A stretch of 64,000 bases of DNA from Pedobacter kyonggii. GTDB lineage: Bacteria; Bacteroidota; Bacteroidia; Sphingobacteriales; Sphingobacteriaceae. Numbering within the stretch: position 1 is the stretch's first letter; each line of letters starts with the position of its first letter. The notes beneath the pieces are model-generated. The model searched no databases. It was not told the DNA's origin and worked only from the letters and a program-made list of their open reading frames with translations. Positions 38,478 through 46,458 of this stretch are shown here, piece after piece. A program made the position numbers and the translations under genes. Location of the stretch: the NCBI RefSeq assembly GCF_004310665.1, contig NZ_SIXF01000004.1, positions 177,742 through 241,741 on the forward strand. Reading direction: 5' to 3'.

Positions 38478-40157
38478 ATGGGAAAATTAGATTTTGTGGT
38501 AATGGCTGTTTTTGCCTTACTTATATTCGGTATCGGACTTACATTTACCCGCGTGGGAAGTAAAAGCGGACAGGCCTTCTTCGAAGCCGGAGGAGAAACA
38601 CCCTGGTGGATCAATGGCTTATCCTTGTTTATCAGCTATTTTTCGGCCGGAACCTTTGTGGTTTGGGGATCTATCGCTTATAAACACGGGCTGGTTGCCA
38701 ATGCAATACAGTTAACAATGGCCATCAGTGGCTTAATTGTTACCCTTTTTATTGCCGGAAGATGGAAAAAAACAGGTGTTGCAACTGCGGCTGAATACAT
38801 TGGCAAACGGTTTGGCGCGGCCGAAAAACAGTTTTATACCTATATGACCTTGCTGCTGAGCCTTTTTACCACTGCAGCTGTACTGTATCCGGTTGGTAAA
38901 ATGGTGCATGTAACTACCCCATACTCACTGGAAACCTGCATTATTGTGATCGGGTTGATCATTGTGGTATATACCGCTGCTGGCGGATTATGGGCGGTTT
39001 TAGTGACTGACGTAGTTCAGTTTGTAATACTTACAGCCGCGGTACTGATTGTAATCCCTATTGCCTTTTCCCAGATCGGCGGACCGGCAAACCTTGTGGC
39101 AAAAGCGCCGCCGCATTTTTTTGAGCCTTTTAACCAGGACTATACCTTTGGGTTTATGCTGGCTTTTATTGTATATCAGACGTTTTATATCGGCGGTAAC
39201 TGGTCATACGTGCAACGTTATACCAGTGTGTCTAACCAAAAAAACTCAAAAAAGGTAGCAGGCATATTTACGATACTGTATTTTGTAAGCCCTTTTATCT
39301 GGATGATCCCACCGATGATTTACCGGGTGATCAATCCAAATCTCCAGGGACTGGAAAGTGAGGATGCATACATGATGTTGATCCAAAAAGTAATGCCGGC
39401 AGGTTTGATAGGGCTTGTGCTGGCCGGAATGGTTTCTGCTACATCAAGTAAGGCCAATACAACGATTAATATGGCCTCGACCGTTTTTGCGCAGGATATT
39501 TATAAAAACCTGCTCAGGCCGAAAGCTTCAGAAAAAGAAGTGATCTGGATGGCCCGGTTCTTTACCTTGGTTTTTGGCGTACTAACAATCGTTGTTGCCA
39601 TTTGGATACCAAGTGCCGGGGGAATTGTTGAAGTGGTTTTAAGTACAGCCTCTATTGCAGGGGGAGCATTGTTTGCGCCGATCATCTGGACGCTTTTTTC
39701 TAAACGTCAAACCGGATTTTCAGTCGTTACCGCTACCGTAGCATCATTGCTGATCAACCTGTTCTTTAAGGTGATTATGCCGAGTGTCTGGGGCTTAAAG
39801 CTCGACCGTACCATGGAAACCTGCATGGGGATGGGCATTCCAATAGCGGTTCTTTTGTTTTTTGAAATATATTATACTGTCAAGGGGCATATTTCCATTA
39901 AGGTAGAAGAAATGGAGCAGGAAAAAGAGCTTAGCGCGGAGCGGGTTGTGGATCCCGCCCTTCATATTGAGGCTGCAAAACAAAATAAATTCGGGATAGG
40001 TGTTATTGCACTTTCAATGGGTATTGTGGGGATAGGCATCGGAATACTTGGATATATCGCAAAGGATTTTTCAATCACCGTTATGGCTGTTGGCGGCCTA
40101 ATCCTCATATCGGCAGGGTTAATATGGCGGGTAGCCAGTAAAAAGTTGGTTGTTTAA
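38478..40157 (+). CDS. Sodium:solute symporter (SSS family)
   Basis: A 559-residue inner-membrane protein with about 14 hydrophobic helices. SSS features are GGETPWWINGLSLFISYFSAGTFVVWG near the N-terminus, the core GGLWAVLVTDVVQFVIL, and GLVLAGMVSATSSKANTTINMAS. It probably imports the monosaccharide or small product released by the PUL, using a sodium gradient. It begins 22 bp after the oxidoreductase, which suggests that oxidation follows uptake. Last gene of the GH97-led operon. Confidence 0.9.
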   Translation: MGKLDFVVMAVFALLIFGIGLTFTRVGSKSGQAFFEAGGETPWWINGLSLFISYFSAGTFVVWGSIAYKHGLVANAIQLTMAISGLIVTLFIAGRWKKTGVATAAEYIGKRFGAAEKQFYTYMTLLLSLFTTAAVLYPVGKMVHVTTPYSLETCIIVIGLIIVVYTAAGGLWAVLVTDVVQFVILTAAVLIVIPIAFSQIGGPANLVAKAPPHFFEPFNQDYTFGFMLAFIVYQTFYIGGNWSYVQRYTSVSNQKNSKKVAGIFTILYFVSPFIWMIPPMIYRVINPNLQGLESEDAYMMLIQKVMPAGLIGLVLAGMVSATSSKANTTINMASTVFAQDIYKNLLRPKASEKEVIWMARFFTLVFGVLTIVVAIWIPSAGGIVEVVLSTASIAGGALFAPIIWTLFSKRQTGFSVVTATVASLLINLFFKVIMPSVWGLKLDRTMETCMGMGIPIAVLLFFEIYYTVKGHISIKVEEMEQEKELSAERVVDPALHIEAAKQNKFGIGVIALSMGIVGIGIGILGYIAKDFSITVMAVGGLILISAGLIWRVASKKLVV

Positions 40158-40269
40158 TGCAAACAGTACAGAAATTTATGGAGTGGGTGCTTTTTTACGA
40201 TCAAGAGTAAAACCCTATAAATACATGAAAGCCCATCCAAAGGCGAGGTAAAAACAAAAACATATTACG

Positions 40270-41193
40270 ATGATACAATTCTTTTTAAAGTACAAAGGCA
40301 GTAGATTATTCATTTTTTTGCTTGTTTTTAGTCTTAATGCTTTCAGTCAAAGCAATAACAATACATTACACTTATTTGTAATTGGAAATAGTTTTTCGCA
40401 AAATGCGACCACTTTTCTGCCTCAAATGGCCAAAGAAACGGGTAAAAATTTAATTATTGGTAGGGCAGAACTTGGTGGTCATTCTTTGGAGCAACATTGG
40501 GGTTATGTAGAAAAATTTGAAAAGGATTCAACCGATGTTAAAGGAAAGCCATACGGAGGCAAATCGTTGAAAATGTTATTGTCGCAAGGTACCTGGGATG
40601 TAGTAACCATTCAGCAATATTCATACCTTTCCGGCGATTCATCAAGCTACAATCCATACGCGAAAAAACTTGTAGATTATATTAAAAAGCTTCAACCAAA
40701 TGCAGAAATCGTGATTCACCAAACTTGGGCTTACCGTGCTGATGCAAAGAAATTTGGGAAGGTTGGGCCAGGGCAATTGGCTAAAAACCAGTTGGAAATG
40801 TGGCAAAAATCTTGTGAAGCATACCGCAAACTGGCAAAACAGTTTAATGCCAGGCTTTTACCTGTTGGCGATGCGTTTGAAGAAGTGGCGACCAATAAAA
40901 AATATGGCTATAAAAAGGATACAGCTTTCGATTTTGAACATCCTGTTGCATCCAATTTGCCTGATCAAACTCATTCTATCAATGTGGGCTATTTTTGGAA
41001 CAAACAAGAATTAGCCTTTGATCCAAACCATGCGAATGATGCGGGTAAATATTTAGGCGGTTTGATTTGGTACGGGATACTTTTTAAAGATTCCCCGAAA
41101 AAAATAGGATTTAAACCCGCATCTGTTTCAGATGATTTTAAAAGCTATCTGCTTGAGGTTGCGAATAAGGTTATAAAGATTTCCAAAAACTGA
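40270..41193 (+). CDS. DUF4886-type SGNH-like protein, exported
   Basis: A 307-residue protein with a signal peptide (LFIFLLVFSLNAFSQ). The opening LHLFVIGNSFSQNATTFLPQMA is the DUF4886 version of SGNH block I, with Ser in GNSFS. HSLEQHW and DPNHANDAGKYLGGLIWYGILF complete the pattern, the last giving a DxxH-like Asp/His pair. It is probably an esterase acting on carbohydrate or its acyl groups, but the activity is not established. It lies 112 bp after the symporter; its own promoter was not identified. Confidence 0.75.
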   Translation: MIQFFLKYKGSRLFIFLLVFSLNAFSQSNNNTLHLFVIGNSFSQNATTFLPQMAKETGKNLIIGRAELGGHSLEQHWGYVEKFEKDSTDVKGKPYGGKSLKMLLSQGTWDVVTIQQYSYLSGDSSSYNPYAKKLVDYIKKLQPNAEIVIHQTWAYRADAKKFGKVGPGQLAKNQLEMWQKSCEAYRKLAKQFNARLLPVGDAFEEVATNKKYGYKKDTAFDFEHPVASNLPDQTHSINVGYFWNKQELAFDPNHANDAGKYLGGLIWYGILFKDSPKKIGFKPASVSDDFKSYLLEVANKVIKISKN

Positions 41194-41863
41194 GGTCGAT
41201 AAATTGCTCGTTCGACAAACTCATAGATAAGTGAATACGAAATTCCTATAGCAAAATTGAATTGCTTCATATTTAGTAAATTTCCAATTTCTGAGCTCTG
41301 CTATAAAACGTTTATTTTCATAATGCCATAACTTTTTGTTGCTATTCTTGGGGGGTGATATATTCAGGAAACGAGAATAAGAGCGAGGTCTAAGTAAAAA
41401 CTCGATCAAGTTACCAAAATGACAGAAAATAAAACCTTTAGGGCAATTACTCTTCGGAAATTTTAGAAAATCCGCCTATTTCAATTAATTTTTCCACAAG
41501 ATAGTTTGAATTACGCACTGCAACGGCACCTTTGCCCTTTATGATGTGTTAAAGGACTTTTTTAGAAGATTTTTAGATCTTTCAAAAGCACAAATGGATG
41601 CCGATTTGAGGGAACAAAATGCCTATATCCTATGTAACCTTTTAGAATTTATAGTGTCTAAATTGTAAGAATTTAATATTATTACAATTTAATAACTAAA
41701 CAACCTTTGTCAATATCAACTTATTTTAGAAATGCCTGCAATTTCCGCCAGTCCTTCTTCTACATTATTTACAATTTGTTTATAATATTAATCTTTAGTA
41801 ATATATCATCAGCAATCAGAGCGTATTAAATTTTCATCTTGAACTAATTTTAATAATAAAAGC
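41194..41863. other. AT-rich intergenic region with two coding-like scraps
   Basis: No intact gene was found. On the minus strand about 41445-41543 reads as a C-terminal tail containing KGKGAVAVRNSNYLVEKLIE and ending in a stop. On the plus strand about 41537-41668 reads YDVLKDFFRRFLDLSKAQMD and onward to a stop. Neither could be assigned to a family; both may be remnants of deleted genes. The rest is AT-rich. Confidence 0.35.
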
Positions 41864-42463
41864 ATGAAATTTAAAAATAGAGATATGGACCAAATTCTCC
41901 TCAATTTTTTAGCAAAGTACATACTACTTTCTGAAGAGGAAAAAAATATCATAATTGATTTGGCTTTTTTTACAAGTTTTAAAAAAGGAACAATTTTATT
42001 AAAAGAGGGCCAGCTATCAAAAGACAGTTATTTCGTAGTTAAAGGATGTATTAGATGTTATTACATAGTTGATGGGGAAGAAAAAACTACTGCCTTTTAC
42101 AGCGAGGCCGAATCCCTTACCCCTCCATGCGCCCTAACCAACAAACCTTCTGAATATTATATTTCTTGTTTAGAAGATTCTGTACTTTCAACAGGTGATG
42201 CTGAGCCAGATGAAGAACTTTTCAAGAAATTTCCGAAATTGGAAAAACTTTGCCGCATTTTATCAGAAGACCTTCATTCAAAAAGTCAAATTGCTTTTGA
42301 CAATTTCAAGATATCCAGCCCGGAGCAACGCTACTCACATCTATTGGAAACAAGGCCAGATTTGGTTCAGAGAATACCTCAATATTATTTGGCAAGTTAT
42401 TTAGGGATTACGCCACAATCATTAAGCAGAATGCGAAATAGGTTGGTAAAAAAAGTATCATAA
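41864..42463 (+). CDS. Crp/Fnr-family transcriptional regulator
   Basis: A 199-residue regulator. A cyclic-nucleotide-binding-like beta-roll (about 30-120; FKKGTILLKEGQLSKDSYFVVKG) is joined to a C-terminal helix-turn-helix (about 165-198; YLASYLGITPQSLSRMRNRL). The recognition helix has Gln where FNR/CRP proteins usually have Glu, in line with a different DNA target. A palindrome close to TTAACTTAAGTTAA lies upstream of the next three genes and is the likely target. ATG at 41864 or at 41885. The ligand is unknown. Confidence 0.85.
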   Translation: MKFKNRDMDQILLNFLAKYILLSEEEKNIIIDLAFFTSFKKGTILLKEGQLSKDSYFVVKGCIRCYYIVDGEEKTTAFYSEAESLTPPCALTNKPSEYYISCLEDSVLSTGDAEPDEELFKKFPKLEKLCRILSEDLHSKSQIAFDNFKISSPEQRYSHLLETRPDLVQRIPQYYLASYLGITPQSLSRMRNRLVKKVS

Positions 42464-42495
42464 AAGCAATGACATCAATTTTAAAAATTCATTTA

Positions 42496-42509
42496 TTAAC
42501 TTAAGTGAA
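42496..42509. promoter_or_regulatory. Palindromic site before the MDR oxidoreductase gene
   Basis: TTAACTTAAGTGAA, one base off the perfect palindrome at 44355. It starts 37 bp upstream of a TAnnTTTG box (TATTTTTG, 42533-42540), the same distance as at 44355. There is no TTTG at the -33 position, which fits an activator-dependent promoter. Confidence 0.65.
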
Positions 42510-42532
42510 CAAACTAATAATTTCAACAACCT

Positions 42533-42540
42533 TATTTTTG
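42533..42540 (+). promoter_or_regulatory. -7 element of the MDR oxidoreductase gene
   Basis: TATTTTTG matches TAnnTTTG exactly; the ATG lies 40 bp downstream. Confidence 0.55.
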
Positions 42541-42580
42541 TCTAAACAAAATTGGATCTCCAGATTAAAGACACATAAGA

Positions 42581-43582
42581 ATGAAAGCAATAGTTTACAA
42601 AAAATATGGTCCACCAAATGTTGCAGAACTAACAGATGTAGTAAAACCTATACCTAAAGAAAACGAAGTGTTGGTCAGAGTCTATGCCTCAACAGTAAAC
42701 CGGACAGATGCCGGACTTAGAAGTGCTCAATATTTTATTTCACGTTTTTTTACTGGATTGATGAGGCCAAAAAATCAGATTTTAGGATGTGAGTTTGCAG
42801 GTTGTATAGAACAAATTGGTGATAAGGTCACCTTGTTCAAAATTGGAGATAGGGTTTTCGGGTTTAAGGATAACGGCGCTGGCGGTCATGCTGAATTTCT
42901 GACCATTAAAGAAACAGATGCCATTGGGACAATCCCCAAGGAATTAAGTTACCTGGAGGGGGCACCAATAACCGAGGGAGCTCATTATGCACTTAATAAT
43001 ATCAGGGCAGCAACGGTAAAAGAGGGACAAAATGTATTGGTAAATGGTGCAACAGGTGCCATAGGGTCTGCGGCAGTTCAGTTATTAAAATATTACGGTG
43101 CAACAGTAACTGCAGTTTGTAATTCAAAAAACAAAGAATTGGTAAAATCTTTAGGTGCAGATTTTATAATAGGCTATGAAACCTCAGATTTTACGAAAAC
43201 TGATAAGAAGTTCGATTTCATCTTTGATGCAGTGGGAAAAAGTTCATTTCAAAAATGCAAACCATTGCTTTGCAAAAAAGGCGTCTATATCTCAACCGAA
43301 TTGGGAAAGTATTCTGCAAATATTTTTTTAGCACTGATAACGCCAATTTTTAAGAAAAAAAAAGTACTGTTTCCATTACCAGTGATGAATAAAGAAATTA
43401 TACAACTTTTAAGTAACCTGGTTGAACACGGAAAGTTTATTCCCCTGATAGATAGGGTATACAAAATGCCACAAATAGTAGAGGCTTACACTTATGTAGA
43501 ATCTAAGCAGAAACTTGGGAATGTAGTGTTGAAAATAGCGGAAAATACTAATAAAAATGACTTAGGACTAATAGCGACTTAA
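42581..43582 (+). CDS. Zinc-free medium-chain NAD(P)-dependent oxidoreductase
   Basis: A 333-residue quinone-oxidoreductase-type MDR enzyme. The N-terminal GroES-like domain (VLVRVYASTVNRTDAGLRS) lacks the zinc-binding cysteine pattern. The Rossmann part has NGATGAIGSAAVQLLKYYGATVTAV (about residues 151-175), followed by LGADFIIGY and FDFIFDAVG. It probably reduces enones, quinones or related electrophiles with NADPH. It lies 118 bp after the Crp/Fnr gene and behind the palindromic site, so the two are probably linked in regulation. Confidence 0.85.
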   Translation: MKAIVYKKYGPPNVAELTDVVKPIPKENEVLVRVYASTVNRTDAGLRSAQYFISRFFTGLMRPKNQILGCEFAGCIEQIGDKVTLFKIGDRVFGFKDNGAGGHAEFLTIKETDAIGTIPKELSYLEGAPITEGAHYALNNIRAATVKEGQNVLVNGATGAIGSAAVQLLKYYGATVTAVCNSKNKELVKSLGADFIIGYETSDFTKTDKKFDFIFDAVGKSSFQKCKPLLCKKGVYISTELGKYSANIFLALITPIFKKKKVLFPLPVMNKEIIQLLSNLVEHGKFIPLIDRVYKMPQIVEAYTYVESKQKLGNVVLKIAENTNKNDLGLIAT

Positions 43583-43635
43583 GATTTTTTAAGCGAAAAG
43601 GTACTATCTTTATTTAGGCTGTTAAAGTGATTGTA

Positions 43636-44031
43636 TTAATTAATCTGCTTTTTGAAATAGTAAAAAAATTCAAAACCGTAATTAATTTCACGTGCCAATG
43701 TACCTGCGAGTTCCCAACCATCTTCGCCCATTAATTCCAATCCCTCATCTCTATATTTAGATTGTGAAACAGATTTTTTTAATAGATCTGATACTGTTTT
43801 CCCATTCACGCTTAGTGTAGCTTTGCCAGTAATAACCTGGTACAACATTTCGGCATAAACAAATTTTGGTTTTTCTGCCAAATCTAATACTGCAGTCTGT
43901 TCAATCTCATTAATACTAATTATACTAAATATTTTTTCTGAGCTAAAAGCCGCTTTGCTTTTAGCCATAGAGAGGGAAGATGATGATAGAAGCAATACAA
44001 GTGCTATCGGTAGTTTCATTTTGTTTATCAT
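43636..44031 (-). CDS. Small exported protein with DUF4177-like C-terminus
   Basis: A 131-residue protein with a signal peptide (LPIALVLLLSSSSLSMA). The C-terminus, GLELMGEDGWELAGTLAREINYGFEFFYYFKK, resembles the DUF4177 pattern, in which a GWEL turn is followed by a YYFKR-like strand. Function unknown. Its promoter region carries the third copy of the palindrome, on the strand that faces this gene. Confidence 0.65.
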   Translation of the reverse strand: MINKMKLPIALVLLLSSSSLSMAKSKAAFSSEKIFSIISINEIEQTAVLDLAEKPKFVYAEMLYQVITGKATLSVNGKTVSDLLKKSVSQSKYRDEGLELMGEDGWELAGTLAREINYGFEFFYYFKKQIN

Positions 44032-44126
44032 TTTATAAAAATTTAGCGTTATGGTAATTAATTTTTTGAATGTGAAATGTTGAAATTGTAAATTTCCTTT
44101 TGTTGTAGTGGGGATAATTACATGAT

Positions 44127-44170
44127 CAAAATTATCAGAATAGATTGCTTTAGAAGTTAACTTTAGTTAA
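44127..44170 (-). promoter_or_regulatory. Palindrome plus -7 element for the DUF4177-like gene
   Basis: The near-palindrome TTAACTTTAGTTAA spans 44157-44170. Read on the minus strand, a perfect TAnnTTTG box (TAATTTTG) occupies 44134-44127, starting 36 bp from the palindrome start. This repeats the geometry of the two plus-strand promoters within one base. Confidence 0.6.
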
Positions 44171-44354
44171 TAAATTATTGTTTTGATGCTTTATTTGATT
44201 GTCATCTCACTCGTAGTATATTGTCAAAAGGTAGAAAACCAATCTGAAAATTGAACAAAGGAATCACCTAAATCTATTGCTGAGAAACGTTATCTAAATT
44301 TAATACAAAAAAACTGAAACCGCCATCTTTAGAATTACCTAACATTCTCATTTC

Positions 44355-44399
44355 TTAACTTAAGTTAATTGATTTTGCTTCTTGTCATTTCTATTTTTG
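44355..44399 (+). promoter_or_regulatory. Palindrome plus -7 element for the frameshifted secreted gene
   Basis: The perfect palindrome TTAACTTAAGTTAA (44355-44368) starts 37 bp upstream of TATTTTTG (44392-44399). The ATG is 26 bp after the -7 box. Confidence 0.65.
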
Positions 44400-44425
44400 T
44401 CAAGTACTTACATTAGCCAATTAAA

Positions 44426-44922
44426 ATGAAAAATTTATTAAGTTTATTATTTATCGCGTGCATTTCTATAACGGCACAAGCGCAAAACTTACCAGAATTC
44501 AATAACAAACCTGCTTATTCAGATCCTAAAACGAAGCAATTAATAGAGTTGGAAAAATCACAAGATAATACCATGGCAAAGGCAAAAGGAATATTTAAGG
44601 CTGAGGGTGGTTTTTCATTAAACGGAATTTCTTCTTCAGTTAAACTTCCTAAACAGGATGAATTAAAATTTATAGTAAAAATCACCCCTGGTGAAGACCC
44701 AACATCTATTTTTGATTTAGCTCAATTTGAAGTGAGAAAAGATCAACGACTTTTAATTACCACCGTAGCAAAAGCAACCAGCACTCAACTTCCTTTGCAA
44801 AAATCACTTATGAAGTAAAAAAAATTAAAGATGGGTACTATTATCTCATTGTAAGAAACTTGGACAAAGGAGAATATTTTTTTGGCTCAAAAGATTTTAT
44901 GTTTGCTTTTGCCATTCAATAA
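44426..44922 (+). pseudogene. Small exported protein, frameshifted
   Basis: The first 130 codons (signal peptide LSLLFIACISITAQAQ) end at a stop at 44816-44818. In another frame the reading continues ITYEVKKIKDGYYYLIVRNL and ends at a stop at 44920-44922. Joining the frames near 44783-44800 would give an ordinary protein of about 165 residues, so this is a frameshift or a sequence error. No family was recognised. Its promoter carries the perfect palindrome at 44355. Confidence 0.65.
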
Positions 44923-45023
44923 GTTAACGAACTATAGGGAAATGTTGTATTATTCCCTTTGCAATTCTCTGGACGTTTGTGATCCATTACCGTAGTAAGT
45001 TTTGTCATAGGCTAGTTAATATA

Positions 45024-45437
45024 TTAATGAGGCAACTTGTTTTTCGCCACTCCGTACAAATACGTTCCCAGAAGCGCGCCCAGGATGACCACCGCCATGC
45101 CGGCATAACCGCTTCCCAGATTAACAAACATAGGCCCCGGACAGGCGCCGGTGAGTGCCCAGCCCAGGCCGAAAATGGCGCCTCCGATCAGGTATTTGCG
45201 ATATGCCTTATCCTTATTGAGAAACACGATTGGGTTTCCGGCAATATCCTTAATCTTGAATTTTTTAATTGAGTATACAGCGATAACGCCAAGCAGGACT
45301 GCAGTACCGATAATGCCGTACATGTGGAAAGACTGGAAACGGAACATTTCCTGTATCCTGTACCAGGAAACCGCTTCAGATTTAGTCATAATGATCCCAA
45401 AAAATGTCCCGGCTATTATATATTTGATGAATTTCAT
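45024..45437 (-). CDS. YeeE/YedE-type sulfur transporter, second half
   Basis: A 137-residue membrane protein with about four hydrophobic helices. The motif GLGWALTGACPGPMFVNLGSG is the conserved cysteine-bearing pore loop of the YeeE/YedE (TsuA-like) family that moves thiosulfate or sulfane sulfur. It lies 9 bp downstream of the other half-length protein; together they correspond to the full-length transporter. The split form is common in Bacteroidota and Proteobacteria. Confidence 0.8.
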   Translation of the reverse strand: MKFIKYIIAGTFFGIIMTKSEAVSWYRIQEMFRFQSFHMYGIIGTAVLLGVIAVYSIKKFKIKDIAGNPIVFLNKDKAYRKYLIGGAIFGLGWALTGACPGPMFVNLGSGYAGMAVVILGALLGTYLYGVAKNKLPH

Positions 45438-45446
45438 ATTTTTTGT

Positions 45447-46004
45447 TTAGAAGATGAACGGCATAAGCAGGAAGGTCATGATGAGGCCTCCTATAAAAAA
45501 ACCGATTACGGCAATCAGTGATGGTATCTGTAAATTTGAAAGCCCTGATATGGCGTGGCCTGAGGTACAGCCACCGGCATAGCGGGAGCCAAAGCCTACA
45601 AGCAGTCCTCCGAAAAGCAGGATAACCAGAGTCTTGAAATCTTTCATGGCCTCAAGCGAGAATAGATCAGATGGGTTCAGGCCACCGTCAAACTTGACGC
45701 CTAGTTGTTTAAGGTCCGCTATTGTTGCTGCCGAAAGTTGCAGTGGGGCCGGTTCGTTCAGGAAATTGGTAGCGATAAACCCGCCCAAAACTGAACCTAG
45801 CAGGAACATCAGGTTCCAGATCTGATCTTTCCACCTAAAATCGAAAAATTTTACTCTTTTTCCTGCTCCCGCCAAGCTGCACATGGTGCGCAGGTTAGAC
45901 GAAAAGCCAAACGACTTGCCAAAAAAAAGCAGGATAAGCATGATCATTGCGATCATTGTACCCGAAAAATACCAGGGCCAGGGCTGTTTGATGAAATCAA
46001 TCAT
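45447..46004 (-). CDS. YeeE/YedE-type sulfur transporter, first half
   Basis: A 185-residue membrane protein with about four helices. The motif GFGSRYAGGCTSGHAISGLSNL carries the family cysteine (GGCTSGH). With the 137-residue partner it should form a thiosulfate or sulfane-sulfur permease. A decayed rhodanese gene and the MBL-rhodanese gene lie upstream on the same strand, which supports a role in sulfur handling. Confidence 0.8.
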   Translation of the reverse strand: MIDFIKQPWPWYFSGTMIAMIMLILLFFGKSFGFSSNLRTMCSLAGAGKRVKFFDFRWKDQIWNLMFLLGSVLGGFIATNFLNEPAPLQLSAATIADLKQLGVKFDGGLNPSDLFSLEAMKDFKTLVILLFGGLLVGFGSRYAGGCTSGHAISGLSNLQIPSLIAVIGFFIGGLIMTFLLMPFIF

Positions 46005-46043
46005 GGTGTTTTAAATGAAATGTAAGTATGGCTATTTTTGTTT

Positions 46044-46336
46044 TTAATAAAAAAATATATCTGTGTGCTCAAAGAAAAGTGTTTTCTTGGTCACTTCTGC
46101 AAAATACAATAGGTTTTGTTTTTTTTCAAGGTTCCCTTCGGATGATAAAAACGAAGGACTTAAAAAATCAGCATGCAAAGCTGCCCCCAATGAGCCACTA
46201 TTATGTTCTGCTGTCGTCCTTACATCCAATAATATATTATCCCTGTTTTTTTTAAATTCGTTTTAAAGTGATAACCATCAAGGTCATATTCACTTTTTGA
46301 AAAAAAACTGCCCAACATCTTTACTGTTTTATCCAT
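46044..46336 (-). pseudogene. Decayed rhodanese-domain gene
   Basis: From an ATG at 46336 the minus strand reads MDKTVKMLGSFFSKSEYDLD to about 46230. It then continues in another frame as ILLDVRTTAEHNSGSLGAAL and onward to a stop at 46044. LLDVRTxxEHxSGxxxxAL is the rhodanese hallmark and DFLSPSF is usual in small Bacteroidota rhodaneses. The catalytic-cysteine loop is missing. At least one frameshift is present, so the gene is broken. Confidence 0.65.
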
Positions 46337-46458
46337 TTTTTTCTCGGATCTTATCGGTCCTAATTTTTTTAAACTGCAAAACAGAAAATCCTGCGTGTGC
46401 TGCATTGGGCTAATGTGCCTTTTCCCAGTGTAATTTTTTATCATTCGTCATATCCGTA

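Noticed and set aside
44979-45521. Plus-strand ORFs opposite the YeeE/YedE genes
   Set aside because: The minus-strand products have strong membrane and family motifs; the plus-strand frames are low-complexity shadows.
46078-46096. AAGTG...CACTT inverted repeat upstream of the YeeE/YedE genes as another FNR/CRP-like site
   Set aside because: The spacer is ten bases and the half-sites do not fit TGAY/RTCA.
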